A stretch of 24,699 bases of DNA from an uncultured Aquimonas sp. (GTDB taxonomy: Bacteria; Pseudomonadota; Gammaproteobacteria; Xanthomonadales; Xanthomonadaceae), in contig CAMLOR010000025.1 in assembly GCA_946481615.1 (NCBI GenBank), positions 1-24,699 of the forward strand, read 5' to 3'. The notes under the pieces were generated by a model. That model searched no databases. It had not been told where the DNA came from and was given only the letters and a program-made list of their open reading frames with translations. This document shows positions 1-7,857 of the stretch, piece by piece; the stretch's first letter is position 1, and the number at the start of each line of letters is the position of its first letter. Both the position numbers and the translations under genes were made by a program.

Positions 1-301
<301 letters not shown>

Positions 302-329
302 CTAACTAGTCGGATTCGGGGGAAAGGGA

Positions 330-617
330 TCAGCCGAGGATCGCGAAGATGTCGTCTTCGCGCACCACGAGGTATTCGGTGCCGTCGACCTTCACTTCCG
401 TGCCGGAGTACTTGCCGAACAGGACCTTGTCGCCGGCCTTGACCTTGAGCGCGCGCACCTGGCCGTTGTCGAGCGGCTTGCCTTCGCCGACGGCGACGAT
501 CTCGCCCTTGATCGGCTTCTCGGTGGCCGAGTCCGGGATGACGATGCCGCCGGCGGACATCTTTTCTTCTTCCATGCGCTTGATGATGACGCGGTCGTGG
601 AGCGGCTTCAGGTTCAT
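330..617 (-). CDS. groES: 10 kDa co-chaperonin GroES
   Basis: GroES is the heptameric lid of the GroEL folding chamber. The 95-residue product starts [19 protein letters not shown] and carries the mobile loop ([15 protein letters not shown], with the GroEL-contacting GIV), the [11 protein letters not shown] strand, and the C-terminal [20 protein letters not shown]. Length and sequence are those of a normal bacterial GroES. The frame is open upstream to about 710, but the ATG at 615-617 is chosen because it gives the canonical N-terminus and has an AAGAGGC ribosome site about 7 nt upstream. It is the first gene of the groES-groEL operon, with a CIRCE element 48-74 nt upstream of the start. Confidence 0.98.
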   Translation of the reverse strand: MNLKPLHDRVIIKRMEEEKMSAGGIVIPDSATEKPIKGEIVAVGEGKPLDNGQVRALKVKAGDKVLFGKYSGTEVKVDGTEYLVVREDDIFAILG

Positions 618-664
618 GGCTTGCCTCTTAAGTGGTTGATCTGCGAGCGATTCAGCGGGGCTTG

Positions 665-691
665 CTAGCACTCCCCCGCGGAGAGTGCCAA
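665..691. promoter_or_regulatory. CIRCE element (HrcA operator) upstream of groES
   Basis: The sequence is CTAGCACTC, nine spacer bases, then GAGTGCCAA. The CIRCE consensus is TTAGCACTC-N9-GAGTGCTAA, so each arm matches 8 of 9 positions and the spacer length is exact. CIRCE is bound by the HrcA repressor and released when GroEL is titrated by misfolded proteins. The element lies between the putative -10 hexamer and the groES start, where bound HrcA would cover the transcription start. hrcA itself is not in the window. Confidence 0.9.
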
Positions 692-697
692 ATTTTA
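692..697 (-). promoter_or_regulatory. Putative -10 hexamer of the groESL promoter
   Basis: On the minus strand this reads TAAAAT, 5 of 6 with the vegetative consensus, and ends directly at the CIRCE left boundary, so transcription would start inside CIRCE. No convincing -35 hexamer or sigma-32 box (CTTGAA / CCCCAT-T) is seen around 700-745. The call rests on the hexamer and its position beside CIRCE. Confidence 0.5.
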
Positions 698-800
698 GCG
701 AGTCGGGCACCCCGGAGGGAAGGGCGCTGCGGCCCTCTATCTTGGGTCGTGAACCTTCGTTTCAAGCGGCTGCGGAAGCCGCCCCGGCGCCTGCGCGCGC

Positions 801-829
801 GTGCAACCGTCATCGACGGGCCCTAGACT
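801..829 (+). promoter_or_regulatory. Possible promoter of the secreted nuclease gene
   Basis: A TAGACT hexamer at 824-829 is preceded, with a 17-base spacer, by GTGCAA at 801-806. The -35 match is poor. Transcription would start near 836 and leave a leader of about 40 nt before the ATG at 875. The same TAG[AG]CT hexamer recurs before other genes in the window, which supports it as a local -10 form. The remainder of the groES-nuclease gap (698-874) shows nothing else recognisable. Confidence 0.35.
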
Positions 830-874
830 CCGCGCCATCCGTCGCCGATCGGCGGCGCGCCTGGGAACCCCGAG

Positions 875-3800
875 ATGACGACCACCCGCCTGCGCGCATG
901 GGGCGCGCTCGCCCTGCTTTGTTCCACGTCCGGCGCGCATGCGCAGCTCGCCATCGGCACGGTCGAGAACTTCGACACGCTGGCCAGCACGGGCACCGCC
1001 AACACGGCGCTGCCGGCGGGCTGGGCCGTCGCCGAAAACAACGTCACCGCCGGGGTGACCTATGCCGCGAGCAACGGCACCGGCGGGTCGGGCTTCGCGG
1101 GCAACACCTACAGCTTCGGCAGCACGGGCAACAGCGAGCGCGCGCTGGGTTCGGTGGCGTCAGGTTCGGTGGAATCGATGTACGGCGCGCAGCTCGTCAA
1201 CAGCACCGGCGCGACGCTGACCTCGCTCGAGGTGGCCTTCACCGCCGAGCAGTGGCGCCTGGGCAGCACCGGCAGTGCGGACCACCTGGCCTTCGCCTAC
1301 AGCACCAATGCCACCGGCATCACCAATGGCACGTGGACGACGGTGCCGCAGCTCGACGCGGTTTCGCCGGTCACCGCCGGCACCGCGGAATCGGGCCTGG
1401 ACGGCAATCTCGCGGCCAATCGCCAGGCGGTCACGCACACCATCACCGGCCTGTCGATCGCCGCCGGCGCCACCTTCTGGGTGCGCTGGGCCGACGCCAA
1501 CGACGGCGGCGTCGACGATGGCCTGGCCATCGACGACGTGCGCTTCGGGCAAGCCGTCGACAACCCGCCGACGGTGGCTTCGACCTCGCCGTTGCAGGGC
1601 GTCACGGGCGTCGCGCTCGACGCCGATCTCGTCGTGACCTTCGACGAGGCGGTCGCCACCGCCGGCAGCTGGTTCGTCCTGGATTGCGGCGCCGGCACGC
1701 CGGCGCTCTCGGTGACCGGCGGCCCCGCCGCCTACACCTTCACGCATGCCGCGCCGTTGCCCTCGGGCGCGGTATGCACGCTCACGATCGAGAGCACGCT
1801 CGTCACCGATCTGGACGCCCCGGCCGACCCGATGACGCAGGATTACGTTCTGTCGTTCACGGCCGCGGTCGACATCGCGCCGACGCTGGTTTCGACCGTG
1901 CCCGCCGACAATGCCATCGACGTGGCACGCGGCGCCGATCTGCAGGTGACCTTCAGCGAGGCCGTCACGGCCGGCGCCGGAGCGTTCGCGCTCGAGTGCC
2001 CCGGCGGCGTGGCGATCACGCTCGCCGCGTCGAGCGAGGACGGCCTGCTGCATGAACTGAATCCTGCCGCGAACCTGCCGGCCTCGACGGCCTGCATCCT
2101 CACCATCGACGCCGCACAGATCGCCGATCAGGACGGCGCGCCGCACGCGCTGGCCGCCGGCGCCATCGTGGACTTCACGACGGCCGCGGTGGCGCCGCCG
2201 ACCGTGGTGTCGACCGTGCCCGTCGACGGCGCGACGAACTTCCCCGCCGCGGGCGAACTCGTCGTGACCTTCGACCAGAACGTCACGGCGACGGCCTCGG
2301 CCTTCTCGCTGGCGTGCGACACCACGATGGGCATCACGCTCACCCACGCCGGCAGCGGGACGGTGTTCGCGCTCGACACCGGCACCTCGCTGTCGGACGG
2401 AGAGTCCTGCACGCTGCACGTGGAAGCCGACGAGATCACCAGCGACGACGGCCTCAACCCGTCGGCCGACCTCGATGTCGTGTTCGCGGTCGCCGCCGCC
2501 GGGCCGGGCGACTATTACGCGAGTGTCAATACCTCCTCGTTCGACCAGCTGCGCTGCACGCTGCACGCGGTGATCGACGGCCACACGAAGTATCCGTATT
2601 CGGCCTCCACCACCGACACCTGGGACATCCTGGAGATCGCCGACGAGGATCCGGCCAACTCCGGGCGCGTGGTCGACATCTATCGCAACGAGTCGTACAT
2701 CAAGCACGGCGCGGGCAACACCGACTACAACCGCGAGCACACCTGGCCCAATTCGCTCGGCTTCCCGGATCAGCAACAGCTGGCGGCGTACACCGATACG
2801 CACATGCTGTACATCTCCAACGACACCTACAACTCCACGCGCGGCAACACGCCCTACGGCAATTGCACCGGCAGCTGCACCACGCTCGCGACGGTCGCCA
2901 CCAACGGCCGCGGCGGCACCGCGGCCGAGGTCAACAAGTACGACGGCGACAACATCTTCGAGGTATGGAGCGGCCGCAAGGGCGACGCCGCACGCGCCAT
3001 CCTCTACATGGCGATCCGCTACGAAGGCGGCGACGGCACGCCGGACCTGGAGCTGACCAACAACCTCGCGCTCGTGGTCGGCACGCCGCAGACCGCGGCC
3101 AAGGCCTACATGGGCAAGCTGGACGACCTCATCCTCTGGCACGAGGCCGATCCGCCCGATGCCCAGGAAGTGCTGCGCAACGAGGCGGTCGCCGTGTTCC
3201 AGGGCAACCGCAATCCCTTCATCGATCATCCGGAATGGGGCACCAAGGCCCTGTTCGAATCGACGACGCCGGCCGTGTGCCAGCCGGTGTCCGGCGGCAG
3301 CAATGTCGCGCCGGTGGCGAACGACGACTTCCAGCTGTTCCCGGCCACCGAGGACACCACGCTCAACCAGTCGTCCCCGGGCGTGCTCGGCAACGACACC
3401 GACGCCAACGGCAACGTGCTCTCCGCCACCCGCACGGCGAACGCGCAGCACGGCAACGTCACGCTGGCGCCGAACGGCGGTTTCACCTACGTGCCGGTGG
3501 CCAACTACTGCGGCAGCGACAATTTCAGCTACCAGGCCAGCGATGGCGCGCTCAGTTCGGCCACCGCGCTGGTGACGCTCAACGTGGCCTGCGTCAACGA
3601 CGCGCCGGTCGCCAGCAACGCCACCTTCGCGCTGCCCGAGAACTCCGCCGACGCCACCGTCGTGGGCACGGTCTCGGCCAGCGACGTCGACGCCGGCAGC
3701 ACGCTGTCGTACGCGATCACCGCCGGCAACACCGGTGCGGCCTTCACGATTTCCGGTGCCGGCGCGATCAGCGTCGACGAGCCGGCCGTGCTCGACTTCG

Positions 3801-5044
3801 AAGCCACGCCGCAGTTCGTGCTCACGGTGACCGTGACCGACAATGGCGCACCGCCTGCCAGCGACACCGCGACCGTCACCATCGACCTGAGCAACGTCGA
3901 CGAGGGCGGCGCCGTCGCGGGCGACGACGAATTCACGGTGTCGGAAGACTCGACGGACAACGCCTTCGACGTGCTGGCCGACGACACGGCCGACCCCGAC
4001 GGCGGCGTCCTCGAAGTGACGGGCGTGGGCGCGCCGCAGCACGGCACGGCAGCCTTCACCGCGGCCGGCCTCACCTACACGCCGGCCGCGAATTACTGCG
4101 GCAGCGACAGCGTGGACTACACGATCGGCGGCGGCGATTCGGCCACGGTGACGATCACGGTGTCGTGCGTCAACGATGCGCCGGTCGCGGGCGACGCCAG
4201 CTTCGTCGTGCCGGAAGGCAGCAGCGGCGGCGCCACCATCGGAACGATCGCAGCCAGCGATGTCGACGCCGGCGACACGCTATCGTTCGAAATCACGGCC
4301 GGCAGCGCCGGCAATGCGTTCGGGATTACCGTCAACGGCGAGCTTTTCGTCGGCAACCCCGATGCACTCGATTTCGAAACCACGCCGCAGTACGTGCTCA
4401 CGGTGACGGTGACCGACAACGGCTCCCCGACCGCGAGCGACACGGCGACGGTCACCATCGATCTTTCCAACGTCGACGAAGGCACCGGTTCCGCCGACGA
4501 CGACAGCCTGACGGTGGACGAGGATGCAGCGGCGACCGTCGTCGACGTGCTGGCCAACGACGGCGCCGATCCGGACGGTGGCCCGCTCGTGGTGACCGCG
4601 GCATCGGCGGCCCAACACGGCACGACCACGTTCACGGCCGGCAATGTGAGCTACGCACCGGACGCGGATTACTGCGGCGCCGACAGCTTCACCTACACGA
4701 TCGCGGGTGGCGCCACGGCGACGGTGGCGGTCACGGTGAACTGCGTGGTCGACGCACCGGCCCTCGTCGGCACCCTGCCCGACCGCACCGTCGCGGTTGG
4801 GCAGCCGATCGCGGCCTTCGCGATCGCGCCGGCCTTCGCTTCGCCCGATGGCATGAGCTTCCGTGCCGAAGGCCTGCCGGCCGGGCTCGTGGCCGGTGCC
4901 TCGGGCAGCGTGACCGGCACGCCCACCGTGCCGGGCACTTATCTCGTGACGGCGATCGCCGAGAACACCGCGGGCGACGCGTCGACGACCTTCACGCTGA
5001 CCGTGCTCGATCTGCCGATCTTCGGCAACGGCTTCGAGGACTGA
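875..5044 (+). CDS. Secreted multidomain endonuclease I with Ig-like/cadherin-like repeats and C-terminal GFED tail
   Basis: A 1389-residue exported protein. Residues 1-23 form a Sec signal peptide (cleavage after AHA). Residues about 24-230 are a beta-rich jelly-roll-like module ending FWVRWADAND..LAIDDVRFG. Three Big_5-type Ig-like domains follow (about 231-333, 335-440, 442-540), each with a conserved Cys pair (for example VLDCG..VCTLTI). Residues about 543-806 match the endonuclease I family (Pfam Endonuclease_1; E. coli EndA, Vibrio Vvn). The motif NREHTWPNSLG, with predicted catalytic His622 and metal-binding Glu621, suggests Mg-dependent cutting of DNA or RNA. After this come alternating tandem-95 modules (YCGSD..VxCVNDAP, each with a Cys pair) and cadherin-like modules (809-1290), then a putative-Ig module (1292-1380). 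The protein ends LPIFGNGFED. A role in extracellular or cell-surface DNA degradation is inferred. It faces another GFED protein gene. Confidence 0.88.
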   Translation: MTTTRLRAWGALALLCSTSGAHAQLAIGTVENFDTLASTGTANTALPAGWAVAENNVTAGVTYAASNGTGGSGFAGNTYSFGSTGNSERALGSVASGSVESMYGAQLVNSTGATLTSLEVAFTAEQWRLGSTGSADHLAFAYSTNATGITNGTWTTVPQLDAVSPVTAGTAESGLDGNLAANRQAVTHTITGLSIAAGATFWVRWADANDGGVDDGLAIDDVRFGQAVDNPPTVASTSPLQGVTGVALDADLVVTFDEAVATAGSWFVLDCGAGTPALSVTGGPAAYTFTHAAPLPSGAVCTLTIESTLVTDLDAPADPMTQDYVLSFTAAVDIAPTLVSTVPADNAIDVARGADLQVTFSEAVTAGAGAFALECPGGVAITLAASSEDGLLHELNPAANLPASTACILTIDAAQIADQDGAPHALAAGAIVDFTTAAVAPPTVVSTVPVDGATNFPAAGELVVTFDQNVTATASAFSLACDTTMGITLTHAGSGTVFALDTGTSLSDGESCTLHVEADEITSDDGLNPSADLDVVFAVAAAGPGDYYASVNTSSFDQLRCTLHAVIDGHTKYPYSASTTDTWDILEIADEDPANSGRVVDIYRNESYIKHGAGNTDYNREHTWPNSLGFPDQQQLAAYTDTHMLYISNDTYNSTRGNTPYGNCTGSCTTLATVATNGRGGTAAEVNKYDGDNIFEVWSGRKGDAARAILYMAIRYEGGDGTPDLELTNNLALVVGTPQTAAKAYMGKLDDLILWHEADPPDAQEVLRNEAVAVFQGNRNPFIDHPEWGTKALFESTTPAVCQPVSGGSNVAPVANDDFQLFPATEDTTLNQSSPGVLGNDTDANGNVLSATRTANAQHGNVTLAPNGGFTYVPVANYCGSDNFSYQASDGALSSATALVTLNVACVNDAPVASNATFALPENSADATVVGTVSASDVDAGSTLSYAITAGNTGAAFTISGAGAISVDEPAVLDFEATPQFVLTVTVTDNGAPPASDTATVTIDLSNVDEGGAVAGDDEFTVSEDSTDNAFDVLADDTADPDGGVLEVTGVGAPQHGTAAFTAAGLTYTPAANYCGSDSVDYTIGGGDSATVTITVSCVNDAPVAGDASFVVPEGSSGGATIGTIAASDVDAGDTLSFEITAGSAGNAFGITVNGELFVGNPDALDFETTPQYVLTVTVTDNGSPTASDTATVTIDLSNVDEGTGSADDDSLTVDEDAAATVVDVLANDGADPDGGPLVVTAASAAQHGTTTFTAGNVSYAPDADYCGADSFTYTIAGGATATVAVTVNCVVDAPALVGTLPDRTVAVGQPIAAFAIAPAFASPDGMSFRAEGLPAGLVAGASGSVTGTPTVPGTYLVTAIAENTAGDASTTFTLTVLDLPIFGNGFED
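3590..4741 (+). repeat. Two tandem 576-bp coding repeats inside the nuclease gene
   Basis: The string TGCGTCAACGA[CT]GCGCCGGTCGC begins at 3590 and at 4166, and a diverged copy (TGCGTGGTCGACGCACCGG) begins at 4742. The period is exactly 576 bp (192 codons) both times. Each unit encodes one cadherin-like domain (..PENSAD/PEGSSG..DLSNVDEG) plus one tandem-95 domain (..YCGSD..VTCVNDAP). Within the units, stretches such as GTGACCGACAA and ACGGTCACCATCGA are near-identical. This fits internal duplication followed by drift. Confidence 0.85.
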
Positions 5045-5059
5045 TCAGTCCTCGAAACC
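5030..5059. repeat. Inverted repeat spanning two abutting, convergent stop codons
   Basis: The ten bases CGAGGACTGA (5035-5044) are followed directly by their perfect reverse complement (5045-5054). Extending to 15-base arms adds one mismatch only. The repeat exists because both convergent genes end with codons for F-E-D and a TGA stop, tail to tail, with no intergenic base. A transcript from either side could fold a 7-bp stem with a TGATCA loop, but no T-run follows on either strand, so a bidirectional terminator is possible but not shown. Confidence 0.85.
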
Positions 5060-7438
5060 ATCGGCGAACACCTCCGGACCGGGGGTGTAGTCGATGCAGG
5101 CGGAGAACTCGCTGGTGTTGCCGTCGTCGTCGCTGGCGGTGGCGGTGATCGCCTTGCCGATCAGGCCGGGCCCGTAGAAGACGTTGCCGACGTCGGCGCT
5201 GAAGGATGCGGTGCCGTCGACCGGAAGATCTGCCACGGTGGGGATGACGACGGTGACGCCGCCGATGTAGCCCTCGCCTTCGCCGTGACCGCTGGCGTCG
5301 CAATTCGCGCTGGCGTACAGCAGCACGCGGTAGCTCCCGCTGAGCGAGTTGAGCGTGCCGGTGACGACGCCTTCCTGCTCGCTGCCCGCGGCGGCGGTGA
5401 GCACCGGAAAGTTCTGGCCGTCGTTGCCGCCGGTGCCGTCGTCGGTCAGATCGCTGTCCTGCGGGTCGACGCCGTCGGGCGACAGATCGATGCCGAGTTG
5501 CGCGTTGTCGTGGATGCGGTTGGTGACGATGTGCGTTCGATCGGCCGCGGCCAGCACGACGAGGCCGTCGGTGCCGTTGTAGGCGATCCGGTTGGACGCC
5601 ACGCGGTGGCTGGTGCCGGCCGCGATGCGGATGCCGTTGGTGGCGTTGCCCGCGTCGCGCGACGGCACCTGGTCCGGGTTGGCAACCAGCGACCAGCCGA
5701 TGTCGTTGCCTTCGATCTCCAGGTCCGACGAAGCCGCGCCCTCGACGAGGATGCCCTGCGCGCCGCTGTGGCCGATCACGTTGTCGAGGATCTGATCGCC
5801 GACGCCGTCGACGACGTGGATGCCCACGCCGTTGCCGCCATCGCCGTAACCATCGGCGTGCAGGCCGATCAGGTTGTTGCGCACGATGCGCGCGGCGCCA
5901 CCGGCCAGGTGCACGCCGGCTTCCTGCGCGTAGGCGATGCGATTGCGCTGACCGGCGTCGTCGCCGCCGATCTCGGTGCCGTCCGCGCCCGTCACGCGGA
6001 TGGCGTCGAGCGGTTGCACGGCACCCACCACGACGTAGCGCGTGAACACATTGCCCTGCACGCGCGCCGAACCGGCGCCTTCGACGATGACCTGGGCATC
6101 GGTGAATCCCTCGAACTGCAGGCCGCGCACCGTCTGCAGACGATCGGCCGGCGGCTGCAGGCGCAGCGCGTGCGAGGCTTCGCCGCTGCGCACCTTCACG
6201 CAATGCACGCCGTCGTAGGCCGTCGACGATTCGTTCGGCGAGCTGCCGGGTTGGCTGAACCCATCGATGGTGACGGGCGAGGTGACCGTGGGCAGCGGTG
6301 TGGTCAGCGTGATCGTCGCGGGACAGCCGCCGGCCACGTTGAAGCGGATCACCTCGGCGTTCGTGGTCTGGTTGCTGTCGAGCAGCGCCTGGCGCAGCGT
6401 GCCGGCACCGCTGTTGGCGGCGCTAGTAACGGTGAGCACGCCCAGATCGCTGACTTGGCTTTCCTGCGCACCGCGATCGGGATTGGAGCCGATGTCGCGC
6501 GGCGTCCCATCGTAATCGGTGGCGGGCACGCCGCCGGCCACGAAGGTCGTGCCCGAGTGCAAGGCGGGCGAACCGGCCTGCGGCACGAAGGCGGCGTCGA
6601 GCTGCGGATCGGCGGCCTCGTTGAGCAGGTTGGCGGCGAAACCGCCGCCGTTGGCCGTTTCGACCAGGCCGATCACGTTGTTGGTGGCCGCGATCTGGAT
6701 GGCGTCCAGGCGCATCGAATACGACGGACCCGACGCGCGCAGGATGTTGTTCTGCACCCGCGGCGTGCCGTCGAAGGGCGCGCCGCCCACCATTTTCAGC
6801 CCGCGCGGATTACCGACCATCGTGTTGAACAGGATGTCGACCGCGATGGCCGGCGCGTTCGCGGCCTGGTGGCGGAACTGCAGGCCGATGTTGAGATGAT
6901 CGGCGCCGCAGCACAACGAGCGGTTGTTGACGAGCAGGTTGTTGACGATGCGCACATCCTTGCTCTCGCTCTGCACCGAAAGTCCGTACTGGCCGCCGAG
7001 CACGCGGATGCGCTGGATCGTCATCTCGCCGTTGCGGGCGCTGGCACTCGGCGTGCCGTCGCCGAAGTGCACGCCGTAGAAATCCTCGAAGCTGAGTCCT
7101 TCGACCAGCAGATCGCCGGCCACGCGCAGGAAGAGATTGGCGTCCTGCTCGTCGTCGTCCACCAGTCGCGTCAGCGCCGGGTCGGGCAGGCGCGAAATGC
7201 AGCCCGCCGCGTAGCCGCCGCGCAGCACGAGGGCGCCCTGCATCAGATGCTCGATGGACGTTGGCAACGTGTAGGTGCCGCGCACCACGCGGATGGTGTC
7301 GTCCTCGGCGCTGCCGGCGGCGAAGGTCAGCGCATTGCGCAGTTCGGTGGCGGTGTCGACGCAATAGGTTTCGGCATGCACGACAGGCGCGGCCAGCACG
7401 GCGAGCAGCGGAAGCAGGGACAGGATCGGGCGACGCAT
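5045..7438 (-). CDS. Secreted parallel beta-helix protein with C-terminal GFED tail
   Basis: A 797-residue exported protein of unknown substrate. Residues 1-22 (MRRPILSLLPLLAVLAAPVVHA) form a Sec signal peptide. Residues about 23-330 begin TYCVDTATELRNALTFAAGSAEDDTIRV and contain pectate-lyase-like coils (ILFNTMVGN, VQNNILRASG, ATNNVIGLV). A second right-handed beta-helix starts near residue 333 with the common entry motif VLTVTSAANSGAGTLRQAL and has coils such as IVRNNLIGL, ILDNVIGHS, IEGNDIGWS, VASNRIAYNG and VTNRIHDNAQLGIDLSPDGV, followed by a beta-sandwich region. It ends PEVFADGFED. An ATG further upstream (7471) is in frame, but 7438 starts the signal peptide exactly and has a GGAG ribosome site 9-10 nt before it. 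Adhesin, polysaccharide-binding and lyase roles are all possible; no catalytic residues could be assigned. Confidence 0.82.
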   Translation of the reverse strand: MRRPILSLLPLLAVLAAPVVHAETYCVDTATELRNALTFAAGSAEDDTIRVVRGTYTLPTSIEHLMQGALVLRGGYAAGCISRLPDPALTRLVDDDEQDANLFLRVAGDLLVEGLSFEDFYGVHFGDGTPSASARNGEMTIQRIRVLGGQYGLSVQSESKDVRIVNNLLVNNRSLCCGADHLNIGLQFRHQAANAPAIAVDILFNTMVGNPRGLKMVGGAPFDGTPRVQNNILRASGPSYSMRLDAIQIAATNNVIGLVETANGGGFAANLLNEAADPQLDAAFVPQAGSPALHSGTTFVAGGVPATDYDGTPRDIGSNPDRGAQESQVSDLGVLTVTSAANSGAGTLRQALLDSNQTTNAEVIRFNVAGGCPATITLTTPLPTVTSPVTIDGFSQPGSSPNESSTAYDGVHCVKVRSGEASHALRLQPPADRLQTVRGLQFEGFTDAQVIVEGAGSARVQGNVFTRYVVVGAVQPLDAIRVTGADGTEIGGDDAGQRNRIAYAQEAGVHLAGGAARIVRNNLIGLHADGYGDGGNGVGIHVVDGVGDQILDNVIGHSGAQGILVEGAASSDLEIEGNDIGWSLVANPDQVPSRDAGNATNGIRIAAGTSHRVASNRIAYNGTDGLVVLAAADRTHIVTNRIHDNAQLGIDLSPDGVDPQDSDLTDDGTGGNDGQNFPVLTAAAGSEQEGVVTGTLNSLSGSYRVLLYASANCDASGHGEGEGYIGGVTVVIPTVADLPVDGTASFSADVGNVFYGPGLIGKAITATASDDDGNTSEFSACIDYTPGPEVFADGFED

Positions 7439-7510
7439 GGGGCGGTCTCCGGCAAAAGGCGTCCGGTCCACGCAAGCGGCGCGCGGCAGGGGCCAGCCAC
7501 GCGCCCGACC

Positions 7511-7519
7511 TGCTAGGCT
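7511..7519 (+). promoter_or_regulatory. Putative extended -10 element of cutA
   Basis: TGCTAGGCT is an extended -10 form (TGn plus TAnnnT) ending 10 nt before the cutA ATG. A start 6-7 nt downstream would give an almost leaderless mRNA, and no ribosome-binding site is visible before the ATG. The identical nine bases occur before the MFS-PlsC gene at 20665-20673. No -35 match is evident. Confidence 0.45.
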
Positions 7520-7529
7520 GCCGCCCCCG

Positions 7530-7853
7530 ATGACCGCCCTGATCGTCTACTGCACCTGCCCCGACCAGGCGACCGCCGAGCGCATCGCGCACGCGCTCGT
7601 GACGCGCCGGCTGGCGGCCTGCGTGAGCCGCGCGCCGGTGCAGTCGGTCTACCGCTGGAACGAGGGCATCGAGGCGGCCGCGGAAATCCAGCTCGTCATC
7701 AAGACCACGCGCCGCGCCTGGGATGCGCTGGAGCGAGCGATCCTGGAACTGCATCCCTACGAACTCCCGGAGATCCTCGCGGTCGAAGCGGCCGCTGGCC
7801 TGGCGGGGTACCTCGACTGGATCGGCGCTTCCGTCCCCGATCCTGCCGCGTGA
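7530..7853 (+). CDS. cutA: Divalent-cation tolerance protein CutA
   Basis: CutA1 is a small trimeric PII-like protein implicated in copper and divalent-metal tolerance; its exact role is still debated. The 107-residue product starts MTALIVYCTCPDQATAERIAHALVTRRLAACVSR and shows the family motifs AACV, SVYRWNEGIEAAAEIQLVIKT and LHPYELPEILAV, with the usual length. The frame is open upstream to 7437, but the ATG at 7530 gives the standard N-terminus. It is followed 4 nt later by dsbD, the common gammaproteobacterial cutA-dsbD arrangement, so co-transcription is likely. It is divergent from the beta-helix gene, with 91 bp between the two start codons. Confidence 0.95.
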   Translation: MTALIVYCTCPDQATAERIAHALVTRRLAACVSRAPVQSVYRWNEGIEAAAEIQLVIKTTRRAWDALERAILELHPYELPEILAVEAAAGLAGYLDWIGASVPDPAA

Positions 7854-7857
7854 GCCG

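Noticed and set aside
1160..4042. 960-codon open frame antisense to the nuclease gene
   Set aside because: Composition-driven: high GC third positions keep antisense frames open. The translation is Arg/His/Gly/Val-rich without domains, while the sense strand has a signal peptide and recognisable domains.
3590..4741. Regular repeat considered as a CRISPR or VNTR array
   Set aside because: The repeat unit is 576 bp, in frame, and encodes cadherin/tandem-95 domains; there is no short repeat-spacer pattern.
2314..5148. Long second forward frame inside the nuclease gene
   Set aside because: Arg/His-rich shadow of the repeat-bearing reading frame; no start signal.
5285..7516. 743-codon open frame antisense to the beta-helix gene
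   Set aside because: Low-complexity translation rich in Ala, His, Arg and Val, no motif, and it would bury the divergent promoter region of cutA. The sense frame is clearly coding.
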